Source of the DNA: Onthophagus taurus
Lineage: Eukaryota; Arthropoda; Insecta; Coleoptera; Scarabaeidae
NCBI RefSeq assembly: GCF_036711975.1
Contig: NC_091968.1
Coordinates: forward strand, 25,157,001-25,221,000
Direction of reading: 5' to 3'
DNA length: 64,000 bases
The position numbers and the translations under genes were made by a program. Position 1 is the stretch's first letter; each line of letters starts with the position of its first letter. The notes under the pieces are model-generated. The model had not been told where the DNA came from. It saw only the letters and a list, made by a program, of their open reading frames with translations, and did not search any database. Positions 23,109 to 35,300 of the stretch are shown here, one piece after another.

Positions 23109-26100
23109 TTAATTTAACCAATAACTCCAAGTTGAATTAAATAATTCTGGATTAGCTCTCGGGTCGATGCCTTTATTTTGTTGCGGGATTAATTGTCGGT
23201 TAAAAAAATCGATTCTTCCTTTTAATTCGTTAACTAAGTTTTTGTTGGTTTCGGATAAATTGATTCTTTCGCACGGATCTTTGTATAAATCGAACAGGCA
23301 TAAATCGCAGGTTATGTTGTAATTGGAGAATCCCCGGCAGTTTTTGGTCGAGGTGATTTTTCGTATTTGCAAAACATCTTCGGGTTTTAATGTGAATTCT
23401 TTTTTGTTTAAAACTAAGTTGGTCGGGCTGTTTAGGATCGATTCGACGTCGTAAAATCCGTCCTCTTTTAATCTACCCGAAACTCCGTGGTAATCGTCAA
23501 AATTTCCGTTCATCATAACGCCTAAAAGAAAATAATTTAATTAATTTTGATGAATTGAGGTGACCTTGAATTAGATATAAGGAAAAAGTGTTCAATGAAA
23601 TATACAATCTAATGTTGAATAACAGTTAAAACTAGAACTAACACTAAAAAAACTAAAAATGGGTTAAAAAATAGAAAGTTAGGTTAGAAACTGTCAAATG
23701 TCAAAGTTAAATGTAACGATTTTTTGATAAATATTGAAATGATCTTAATAAAAATCAAAAATGTTTTAATTTGATACCAAACATGATATATTTGGATTAA
23801 AAAATAAAAAAGTTAGGTTAGAAACTGTCAAATGTCAAAGTTAATGTAACGATTTTTTGATAAATATTGAAATTATTTTAATAAGAATCAAAACTGCTTT
23901 AATTTGATACCAAACATAACGTATTTGAGTAAAGAAATTAGGTTAGAAACTGTCAAATGTCAAAATTAAATATAACAATTTTTTAATAAATATTGAAATG
24001 ATCTTAATAAAAATTAAAAATGCTATAATTTGATACCAAACATGATATATATGGGTTAAAAAATAAAGAAAATTAGGTTAGAAACTGTCAAATCTCAAAA
24101 TTAAACATCGACTTTTTTGATAAATATTGAAATTATCTTAATAAGAATCAAAAATACTTTAATTTGATACCAAACACGATATGTTTACGTCAAAAAATAG
24201 GAAAGTTAGGTTATAAACTGTCAAATGTCAAATAATCGCCATTTTTTTTTGCTAAAAATTAAGATATCTCGATAACGGTTGGAGATAAATAGGTCGAGTT
24301 TGGCTTCATTTTAAAGGATTTTTAATTTCCTATCCATTTATGTTAAAAAAAGAACACCTTTATAACTAAAAAAAATTTCTGAATCGATCCTTATTAAGAA
24401 ACAAATACAAAGTTTGGTTATGTCCGATTAATCGGCCGTGCTCAGCCGTGTTGGTTCGCATGTTAATAACTTTCGATTGATCGGACGCTGACCACTACTC
24501 GTGTATCTAGGTCTAGTGTTAGTTCCACGTTTAGTTCAACAAAAATATACAATAATCTAGCGCTGATTAGCAGTTAAAACTAAAACTAACACTAGATCTA
24601 GAACTAGAAAGTTTCGGGTTTAGCCGTGCGTCTTCAGAGATGTTATATTTGGGTTAAAAAATAAAACAGTTTGGTTAGAAAGTGTCAAATGTCAAAATTA
24701 GATATAACGATTTTTTGATAAATATTATAATTATCTTAATAAGAATCAAAAATGCTTTAATTTGATACCAAACATGATACATTTGGGTTAAAAAATAAAA
24801 AGTTAGGTTAGAAACTGTTAAATGTCAAAGTTAAATATAACGATTTTTTGATAAATATTGAAATTAATTTAATAAGAATCAAAAATGCTATAATTTGATA
24901 CCAAACATGTTATATTGGGGTTAAAAAAAAGTTAGGTTCGAAACTGTCAAATGTCAAAATTAAATATATTGATTTTTTGATAAATACAATTAAAAATAAT
25001 AATACAACCAAAAAATCATGAATCAAAAATGTTATAATTTGATACCAAAAATGATATATTTGGGTTAAAAAGTAAAAAAGTTAGATTAGAAACTGTCAAA
25101 TGTCAAAATTAAATATAACGATTTTTTTGATTGATATTGAAATAATCTTAATAAGAAACAAAAATGCTTTAATTTGATACCAAACACAATATATTTGGGT
25201 TATAAAATAAAACAGTTTGATTAGAAACTGTCAAATGTCAAAATTAAATATAACGATTTTTTGATAAATATTGAAATTATCTGAATAAGAATCAAAAATG
25301 CTATAATTAGATACCAACCATGATATATTTGGGTTAAAAAGTAAAAAAGTTAGGTTAGAAACTGTCAAATGTCAAAATTAAATATAACGTTTTTTTGATA
25401 AATATTAAAATGATCTTAATAAGAATCAAAAATCCTTTAATTTGATACTAAACAAGATATGTTTGAGTTAAAAAATAAAGAGTTAGATTATAAACTGTCA
25501 AATGTCAAAATTAAATATAACGATTTTTTGATAAATATTGAAATTATCTGAATAAGAATTAAAAATGCTATAATTAGATACCAAACATGATATATTTGGG
25601 TTAAAAAGTAAAAAAGTTAGGTTAGAAACTGTCAAATGTCAAAATTAAATATAACGTTTTTTTGGTAAATATTAAAATGATCTTAATAAGAATCAAAAAT
25701 CCTTTAATTTGATACTAAACAAGATATATTTGAGTTAAAAAATAAAGAGTTAGATTATAAACTGTCAAATGTCAAATAACCGCCATTTTTATAAATTTTA
25801 TTGCTAAAAATTAAGATGTCTCGATAACCGTTAGAGATAAATAGGTCAAGTTTGGGTTCATCTTAAAGGATTTTTAGTTTTCTCTCCATTTATGTTAAAA
25901 AAAGAATACCTTTATAATTAAAAAAATTTCTGAATTGATCTTTATTAACCTTCGCGTTACCAACGATAGTATGAAAGGACCCTGGTATTATGAAAGGTCT
26001 TAATAATAAAATATTGAAAAACGCAAAATTTATTAATTTGACTTTACACAGGAAAAAATATAGAGTAAAAATCAACTCTAAAACATGGTTCAGATCGGTC

Positions 26101-29100
26101 CAATATATTTAAAGTTATTTTTTTGCACTATATAGTGTAGGTGAATAGATTAAAATTTTACACTAAATAGTGAGAAGATGGTGTTTATTAAATAGTGTAA
26201 AATCGTTACTCTACAACAGTGTATTATATGTAATCTAATTAGATGTTGTCGTGACTCTAATTAGATACATTTCTAATCTAATCAGTGTAAAATTAGCACT
26301 GTAAATTATTAAAGATTCGTTCTAATTTTACTCTATTAAGTGACAAAATATCACTAAATAGTGTGTATCTTTCACTTATTAGTGTTAATTTTTAATAGGA
26401 AGTATAGAATATTTTTAGGAAGGTTTTAGGTTTGTAATAAAAATCAAAATTATAAAATATTTGTTTTTATTTTTACTTGTAATATATTGTTATATCTTAA
26501 ATTTAAAAAAATTAAATTCTTTTTATATAACCATACTTAATCCATTTTAAAGTTTCCACCGAGTCACTATCAAAACTGCATCTCATGAGTCTTCTATAAG
26601 TTTTCTGTATGTATAGTTGTACATACTTACCAATCTTCGCAAGGAACTCGCACGTAAAATCTTCCGGAAGTTCCACTAATTTCACAACACGAATGTTTGG
26701 CAAACATAATTAAAATAAAAATAATCGTTCTTTCTCTTTATATCGCGTAAATCAGGTCTCGAGGCGTTGTCGAGTTCCGACTCGTTCAGTAGATGACCGT
26801 TAAATTTTAGCTGTATCACACCACATGTTGATACCCGAAGGAAAAGTACACGTCTAGTGTAAAATTTAATGTTTTATATATTACATAACTTCACTAACAT
26901 AAGTAAAAAAGAACTCTCCTTTAGAGAACTGTAAAAACTACTCTATTAAGTGAATAATATATGAACTCTATATTAATATTAAATATAGTGTACATTAGAG
27001 TTGTTTTTACCATGTGGTACTACAATTTTTACTCTAATTCTTTTTACCAACTACTCTAAAATTTTTACACGACACGATTTTTTCCTGTGTAATGTAATAG
27101 TAAAATAATGCTTCCTGAACGTGTTTCAACAAAAAAAAGTATAATAGACACATTTTAAAATAACAAATAATAAAATCATTAAGTTTTTTATCATGATAAC
27201 GCGAGGATTAAGAAACAAATACGGCTTCATCCGACTACTCGAGCGTGCTCAGCCGTGTTGGTCGGATGCAGTGTGATTACTTGATAAATATTGAAATGAT
27301 ATGATAACTTAATAAGAATAAAAAATGCTTTCATTTGATACCAAACACGATATGTTTATGTAAAAAAATAAAAAAGTTAGGTTATAAACTGTCAAATGTC
27401 AAATAATCGCCATTTTTTTTTGCTCAAAATTGAGATATCTCGATAACGGTTGGAGATAAATAGGTAGTGTTTGGGTTCATTTTAAACGATTTTTAATTTC
27501 CTATCCATTCATGTTAAAAAAAACACCGTTATAACTAAAAACAAATACAAAATTTGATTATGTCATACTACTGGGGCGTGCTCAACCGTGTTGGTGGGAT
27601 ACAGTGTACGTTATTTAGACGCATGCTCATAACTTTGAATTGGTCGGACGCTAACCACTATTCGGGTATCTAATTCTAGGTCTAGTATTAGTTCCACTTT
27701 TAGTTCAACAAAAATATACAACAATCTAGCGCTGAAACTAGAACTAACACTAGACCTAGAACTAATTTTAGTTCCAGGGAAATATATAGCAACCTAACGC
27801 TATTAATACTAGTTAGCGCTACTTAGCACTGTCACTAAAAGTAACACTAGTTCTAGTGATAGTACTGCTGTAAAACTAGAACTAACACTAGACCTAGAAA
27901 GTAAGTCTTGAGAGACGTGCGGCTCACCTTTTTCAAAGCAAAACTTTTTCTTTGCAAAACTACCCAATGTCTACACTATTAAGCTATGTTGCATTTTATG
28001 TGGGACAGTGCAAGTGCATAGTAGCTTCGTAACTATGGTTACAGCATTCTTATATTGCGAGTTATATGAAATTCCGTACAAAATCTTTGATAACCATATA
28101 TATCTGGCGGATAACTGTCGTATATCCGCTAAGTACCCGATAAGTTATCCTGCCGATAATCTCGCCAACAAAAATATCCATACATTGTAATACAATACAA
28201 ATTAACTTATCTGTCAGATAACGCTATCGGGAAGTTTATTTATTTATTGCTCATCTTTACCTTGAACTAATTTGAATCTTCCTCCGTGCGAAATAATCCC
28301 CGAACCGTTTAAAACTTCATCTATATTGATTAAAACTTCTTTTCTTGTAGTTGGTTTGTTGAATAACAAGGTTAATAATTGATTTTTGCCATCAATTTCC
28401 CCCAAATCTTTTGTGTCACCCCCTAAAAGTGAAATTAATTATATTGGGGTGATTATTAATTAACTAATTAATTAAACCTCCAGCTGCATAAAACGTTGGT
28501 AATAAATCTGTGATGTGCATTAAGTTATAATTATTTTTTCTTTTATACGTTAGATGTTTGCTATAAAAAATTGCAGTTCCTTTAATTCCTCCTTGATAAT
28601 TTGAATTTTTTAACTAAAAAAATTTTTTTGTAATGATTTAATTAATTATTTCATTTTATATTTAATTAACTCCTTTTAATGGCCAATTTGAGGCAAAATT
28701 CGAATGAAGCCCGGTGGTAATTCCCCCATTATCACTCATAAAAAGGATAAAAGTGTCGTCTAAAACCCCCCTATTCGATAAAGCCTCCATAACCAATCCA
28801 ACGGAATCATCTAAAGACTTTACAACATCTAAATTAACGTAGAACATTTTCTTTTAATTAATTCTCTCACCAACATATTTCCTTCTATTAATGTCTTTGA
28901 TGTATCCGAAATTTTCGTTCATTTCCTCTGTGTTTTTTTCTTCTAAAATTGTAACACCTGGAGATAATGTTTTCCCGGTGTGTGGCGCTAAATGGGATAT
29001 CATTAAAAATAAAGGATTTTTTTCGTAATTATGATCGTTAATGATTTTAATTGATCGTTTAGTGAAAAGATCTGTTGCGTAAAAATCGTCGTCTTGATGA

Positions 29101-29802
29101 TTTACTTCAAAATCATCCCTAAAATCCAATCCATCCATTTCTTTTTCGCGTATTTTATGATTAAAATAGCCGATGTAACCGTTGTAATATCCATAGTGGG
29201 TGTTAAATCCTCGCGAAATTGGCGTAACATTTCTATAAGCATACCCCAAGTGCCATTTTCCAACTAAATTGGTATGATAACCCAGTTTTTGTAATTGCTC
29301 CGGTAAAGTTGGCATATTAAATGGTAAATGACGTTCTTCGCCCGCCATCATTGGAAAACCTTGAAAACCTTATTCAAAAAGATAATATTTTACGTAATAA
29401 CTATTTTGGTATTGACCCAAATTTTTTTTTTAAAATAAAAAAATAAACCTTGACGTTGCGTTTTATCAAGGTAAATAAAAAAATTATCTTTACCTGATTT
29501 TATCGGGTAATTCCCAGTCATTAAAGCAGCTCGTGATGGTGTACAAATTGGTAAAGTGTAAAAATTATCCAAAATCACCCCGTTATAAGCCAAAGCGTCG
29601 ATGTTCGGCGTTTTTACTTGGTTATTTCCACGAAATCCCACGTCGTTATAACCCTTTTATTAATTTATTATTAATAATTTCGTTATTATAATTAAATTTA
29701 ACATACCAAATCATCAGCTAAAATAAGAACTAAATTCGGCGGTTTAAAACATAGAATTTGATCAATTTTTAACACTAAAATTAAACATAAAAGTATATTC
29801 AT
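23109..29802 (-). CDS. ARSB: Arylsulfatase B-like sulfatase (secreted or lysosomal)
   Basis: Hydrolyses sulfate esters of glycosaminoglycans or related substrates. Seven exons: 29707-29802, 29494-29653, 28871-29368, 28671-28828, 28478-28613, 28261-28422 and 23109-23521. They total 1623 nt and 540 residues, the usual ARSB length. All phases agree. Residues 1-18 are a signal peptide ending in LC. Sulfatase landmarks: metal-binding ADD (29-31), CTPSR (69-73) with the Cys that becomes formylglycine, GKWHLG (122-127), [15 protein letters not shown], and NWPLKG with its Lys. Intron 3 is only 42 nt. Intron 6 is ~4.7 kb of satellite and transposon DNA. The exon 4 donor is the weaker GTTAAT. The 3' end lies 36 bp from the convergent malic enzyme stop, and its nearest poly(A) signal (23063-23068) lies inside that gene. 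Substrate specificity within sulfatases is not settled. Confidence 0.93.
23640..24345 (+). repeat. 134-bp satellite array in ARSB intron 6
   Basis: About five units ending in the standard cap (around 24235-24345). Confidence 0.9.
24350..24650. repeat. ctag-rich block between two satellite arrays
   Basis: Contains 'GCCGTGCTCAGCCGTGTTGG', then 'CTAGGTCTAGTGTTAGTTCC', then the inverted counterpart 'ACACTAGATCTAGAACTAG' and 'TCGGGTTTAGCCGTGCGTC'. It is probably the right end of one repeat-bearing element followed by the left end of the next. Confidence 0.7.
24650..25900 (+). repeat. 134-bp satellite array, more diverged
   Basis: About nine units with more substitutions than in the malic enzyme cluster, closing in the standard cap (about 25780-25895). 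Confidence 0.9.
25949..27207. mobile_element. piggyBac-like insertion with TTAA target sites
   Basis: This stretch interrupts the satellite-flanking block between 'GATCTTTATTAA' and 'TTAAGAAACAAATAC', which are contiguous at 24380-24410. TTAA flanks both ends (25945-25948, 27208-27211). The ends are imperfect inverted repeats sharing CGCGTTA (left CCTTCGCGTTA, right TCCTCGCGTTA on the other strand). TTAA targeting and CC-type ends fit piggyBac-related MITEs. No transposase is present. A second TIR-bounded element is nested inside. Confidence 0.75.
26044..27092. mobile_element. Nested TIR element inside the piggyBac-like insertion
   Basis: TTACACAGGAAAAAAT at 26044-26059 is perfectly inverted at 27077-27092. 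The interior is rich in short palindromes such as TCTAATTAGA and in repeated ACTCTA/TAGAGT. A 63-codon open frame at 26512-26703 (minus) is unrecognised and not accepted as a gene. I found no convincing target duplication. Confidence 0.55.
27212..27925. repeat. Satellite-flanking block with one satellite unit
   Basis: It resumes the block interrupted by the piggyBac-like insertion and contains about one 134-bp unit plus cap (27280-27520). A further block with 'GTGCTCAACCGTGTTGG' and several overlapping ctag palindromes follows. It lies in ARSB intron 6. Nothing recognisable is seen from 27926 to exon 6 at 28261. Confidence 0.65.
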
Positions 29803-30234
29803 CTTCAAACAAAAGTAAAAGAACAACTAAGGAATTGAGCAGTTTGCATTCTCGGTTTTATATGATTTGTGGCGAAATTTTTAGACGAAGGTGAACGATA
29901 AGGTTATTTAATTTATTGTTGTTAGTTTTCCAGGCACGTTTTTTTTTTGGGTTATTTGAGAATTTCTTCTTAACGCGAAGATAAAAAAAATAAATACAAT
30001 TATAACTTAAATAGTAATTAAAATAAACAATTAAGAAACGAAATTGGCCTTGTTATGTTCATTTTAATAGTTCAAAATACGATAGTTTGTTTATTGTAAG
30101 GTTCGTTGAATAGTATTGATGATAAGAGCTGCTTTTCACTACAACTAATTTATAATTTATTAATTTTAAAATCAAAAAAATGTAGGATTATACAACCAAA
30201 TGTACACATAACAAATAAAAAGATAGATCACTTG

Positions 30235-31800
30235 ACGAAGCGACTTTAGTTGTGAAAAAACCTTTCAGTTGTCAATGTCAACTTTAATTTTATTAATATA
30301 TTCGTAATCTTCATAAAATAACCTTTAAAATGAGTCCAAACTCGACATATTTAACTTTAATATTAATGGAGATACAACCACTTCCGGTTTGAAACGTCAA
30401 CGTCAATTTTGACATATTTGTCATCTTCATTAAAAAACCTTTAAAATGAGTCCAAACATGACGCACTTATCTCAAAAAACAAAAAAGTTAGAATAAAAAA
30501 CATTAAACCCGAAGTTAGCAACAATGAAGATTAGCAATTCAATTTTTAAATATTAATACCAACCTTAATTTTTTATTTTTTTTTATTATAGTTTTGTTTT
30601 TATGACAAATATTAAAACATTTTATAAAAATTAAGAATATATCAAAATGACGTTGACATTTCAAACCGGAAGTTGCTTATACCTCGAGAAATATTGGAAT
30701 TAAACGTATCATGTTTGGACTCATTTTAAAGGATTTTTCACGAGGATTACAAATATGTCAAAATTGACGTTGACATTCTTAACCGGAAGTTGACCATAAC
30801 TTCATTAAAATTGAAAATAAATATATCGTGTTTGTACTCATTTTAAAGGATTTTTAATGAAGGTTACAAATATGTCAAAATTGAGGTTGACATTTTAAAC
30901 CTGAAGTTAGTTATGATATAATAGACAAATGGACAACTTCATGGTGTTCTTTCATGATTTATTCTTTATTAAAAAAAAACCTTTAAAATGAGTCCAAACA
31001 AGACCCACTTATCTCAAAAAACAAAAAAGGTAGATAAAAAAACGTTCAGTAGTCAATGTCAACTTTAATTTTATTATTATATTCGTAATCTTCATAAAAT
31101 AACCTTTAAAATGAGTCCAAACTCGACATGTTTAACTTTAATATTAATGGAGATACAACCACTTCCGGTTTGAAACGTCAACGTCAATTTTGACATATTT
31201 GTCATCTTCATTAAAATACCTTTAAAGTGAGTCCAAACATGACGCACTTATCTCAAAAAACAAAAAAGTTAGAATAAAAAGCATTAAACCTGAAGTTAGC
31301 AACAATGAAGATAGTAATTTAATTTTTAAATATTAATACCAACCTTAATTTTTGATTTTTTTTATTACTCCTATATTTTTGTTTTTGTGACAAATATTAA
31401 GACATTTTATGAAAATTAAGAATATGTCAAAATGACGTTGACATTTCAAACCGGAAGTTGTTTATATCTCGAGTAATATTGGAATTTAACGTATCATGTT
31501 TGGACTCATTTTAAAGGATTTTTCACGACGATTACAAATATGTCAAAATTGACGTTAACATTCTTAACCGGAAGTTGACCATAACTTCATTAATATTGGA
31601 GGTAAATATGTCGTGTTTGTACTCATTTTAAAGGATTTTTAATGAAGATTACAAATATGTCAAAATTGAGGTTGATAATTTAAATCTGAAGTTAGTTATC
31701 ATATAATAGAAGTTTTATAACTGAAGTTAATCTAGTTTTAGTCACTTTTCCGCACTGTCTTTTTTTCTTGACGTGCTTTTTGGGTCATTTCACGTTGATT
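30235..31800 (-). mobile_element. ~1.5-kb non-autonomous repeat family, copy 2 (inverted)
   Basis: The reverse complement matches 17055-18560, including the two tandem halves and the 5' segment with 'CACTTTTCCGCACTGTC'. It lies upstream of ARSB. 29803-30234, the ARSB 5' flank, holds nothing else I can name. Confidence 0.8.
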
Positions 31801-32339
31801 AAAAAAAAAGTTACTTAATATTTTGTAAATTAGTAACTAATAATCTGATTTCGTCAAGTGATGCATAACGTAGTCCAATTTAGTTAAGTCATACTGTAGT
31901 CTATAATCGATTTGAGTTGCCTACAAAGAATCACCCCTTGAAGTTTGTTGCAGTCATTCAGATACACCCTGTATATTTATTAACTCAGTAGTTAAAAAAG
32001 AAATTGGCCATGAACAAATGTTATTTCCAAGTTATTTCCAACTAAAGATTATTGATCAATTTATAATACGTTTTATAACGTTTTATTAGCAATTAATTAT
32101 TTTTTATACTATTTTTTTATTTTTTTAAATTTTAAACCTAATGCCATCTACAAGGTAATTGCCAAAGGTTTACACACTTAAACCGTTTTGTTGATTTTAG
32201 GCAACCCATTTTACATCTTTTCGTAACGACTAAAAATTGTGACAAAATCACATACCTTCAGAAAAAACACATTCACGAAATAATAACAATTTTACGAAAA
32301 CGAAATCTCTTCCTAAGATACATGAGCATTAAATATTTT

Positions 32340-35300
32340 TAATTATAGAAAGTATTTCCCCATCGCTTTTAGTTTTTGAGTTATAATTGAGATAATTTTC
32401 GAAAATCAACAACTTTGATGTTTAATCGATTTAGAGCTTATAAATAAAAAATGGTAATAATTGGGTTCAATCATTTTATGGATCTAGTCTTTATGGTCCA
32501 TTACCAAGGTTTTATGTATAAAAAATATTTCCCCATCGCTTTTATTTTATGAGTTATGATTGAGTTAATTTTCTAAAATCAACAATTTTAATGTTTAATC
32601 GATTTAGAGGTTATAAATAAAAAATGGTAATAATTGGGTTCAATCTTTTTATGGATCTAGTCTTTATGGTCCATTACTAAGGTTTTATGTATAAAAAGTT
32701 TTTCTCCATCGCTTTTAGTTTTTGAGTTATAATTGAGATAATTTTCGAAAATCAACAATTTTGATGTTTAATCGATTTAGAGCTTATAAATAAAAAATGG
32801 TAATAATTGGGTTCAATCTTTTTATGGATCTAGTCTTTATGGTCCATTATCAAGGTTTTATGTATAAAAAATATTTCCCCATCGCTTTTATTTTATGAGT
32901 TATGTTTGAGTTAATTTTCGAAAATCAACAATTTTGATGTTTAATCGATTTAGAGCTTATAAATAAAAAATGGTAATAATTGGGTTCAATCTTTTTATGG
33001 ATCTAGTCTTTATGGCCCATTACTAAGGTTTTATGTATAAAAAGTGTTTCTCCATCGCTTTTAGTTTTTGAGTTATGATTGAATTAATTTTCGAAAATCA
33101 ACAATTTTGATGTTTAATCGATTTAGAGGTTATAAATAAAAAATGGTAATAATTGGGTTCAATCTTTTTATGGATCTAGTCTTTATGGTCCATTACCAAG
33201 GTTCTATGTATAAAAAATATTTCCCCATCGCTTTTATTTTATGAGTTATGAGTTATGATTGAGTTAATTTTCGAAAATCAACAATTTTGATGTTTAATCG
33301 ATTTAGAGCTTATAAATAAAAAATGGTAATAATTGGGATCAATCTTGTTATGGATCTAGTCTTTATGGCCCATTACTAAGGTTTTATGTATAAAAAGTTT
33401 TTCTCGATCGCTTTTAGTTTTTGAGTTATGATTGAGTTAATTTTCGAAAATCAACAATTTTGATGTTTAATCGATTTAGAGGTTATAAATAAAAAATGGT
33501 AATAGTTGGGTTCAATCTTATTATGGATTTAGTCTTTATGGCCTATTACTAAGGTTTTATGTATAAAAAGTATTTCCCCATCGCTTTTAGTTTTTGAGTT
33601 ATGAGTGAGTTAATTTTCGAAAATCAACAATTTTGATGATTAATCGATTTAGAGCCTATAAATAAAAAGTGGTAATAATTAGGTTCAATCTTTTTATGGA
33701 TCTGGTCTTTATGGTCCATTACTAAGGTTTTATGTATAAAAAGTTTTTCCCCATCGCTTTTATTTTATGAGTTATGATTGAGTTAATTTTCGAAAATTTT
33801 GATGTTTAATCGGTTTAGAGCTTATAAATAAAAAATGGTAATAATTGGGTTCAATCTTGTTATGGATCTAGTCTTTATGGTCCATTACTAAAGTTTTATG
33901 TATAAAAAGTTTTTCCCCATCGCTTTTATTTTATGAATTATGATTGAGTTAATTTTCGAAAATCAACAATTTTGATGTTTAATCGATTTAGAGCTTATAA
34001 ATAAAAAATAGTAATAATTGGGTTCAATCTTTTTATGGATTTAGTGTTTATGGTTCATTACCAAGGTTTTATGTATAAAAAGTTTTTCTCCATCGCTTTT
34101 AATTTTTGAGTTATGATTGAGTTAATTTTCGAAAATCAACAATTTTGATGTTTTATCGATTTAGAACTTATAAATAAAAAATGGTAATAATTGGGTTCAA
34201 TCTTGTTATGGATCTAGTCTTTATGGTCCATTACTAAGGTTTTATGTATAAAAAGTTTTTCCCCATCGCTTTTATTTTATGAGTTATGATTGAGTTAATT
34301 TTCGAAAATCAACAATTTTGATGTTTAATCGATTTAGAGCTTATAAATAAAAAATGGTAATAATTAAGTTCAATCTTTTTATGGATCTAGTCTTTATGGT
34401 CCATTACTAACGTTTTATGTATAAAAAGTTTTTCTCCATCGCTTTTAGTTTTTGAGTTATAATTGAGACAATTTTCGAAAATCAACAATTTTGATGTTTA
34501 ATCGATTTAGAGCTTATAAATAAAAAATGGTAATAATTGGGTTCAATCTTTTTATGAATCTAGTCTTTATGGTCCATTACTAAGGTTTTATGTATAAAAA
34601 GTTTTTCCCCATCGCTTTTATTTTATGAGTTATGATTGAGTTAATTTTCGAAAATCAACAATTTTGATGTTTAATCGATTTAGAGCTTATAAATAAAAAA
34701 TAGTAATAATTGGGTTCAATCTTTTTATGGATTTAGTGTTTATGGTTCATTACCAAGGTTTTATGTATAAAAAGTTTTTCCCCATCGCTTTTAATTTTTG
34801 AGTTATGATTGAGTTAATTTTCGAAAATCAACAATTTTGATGTTTAATCGATTTAGAGCTTATAAATAAAAAATGGTAATAATTGGGTTCAATCTTTTTA
34901 TGGATCTAGTCTTTATGGTCCATTATTAAGGTTTTATGTATAAAAAGTTTTTCCCCATCGCTTTTATTTTATGAGTTATGATTGAGTTAATTTTCGAAAA
35001 TCAACAATTTTGATGTTTAATCGATTTAGAGCTTATAAATAAAAAATAGTAATAATTGGGTTCAATCTTTTTATGGATTTAGTGTTTATGGTTCATTACC
35101 AAGGTTTTATGTATAAAAAGTTTTTCCCCATCGCTTTTAATTTTTGAGTTATGATTGAGTTAATTTTCGAAAATCAACAATTTTGATGTTTTATCGATTT
35201 AGAACTTATAAATAAAAAATGGTAATAATTGGGTTCAATCTTTTTATGGATCTAGTCTTTATGGTCCATTACTAAGGTTTTATGTTTAAAAAATATTTCC

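Noticed and set aside
26512-26703. 63-codon minus frame [16 protein letters not shown]...
   Set aside because: No family recognised, inside a nested transposon, no splice partner found.
28854-28870. ARSB as a frameshifted pseudogene
   Set aside because: A 42-nt intron with GT..AG ends and matching phase resolves the apparent break.
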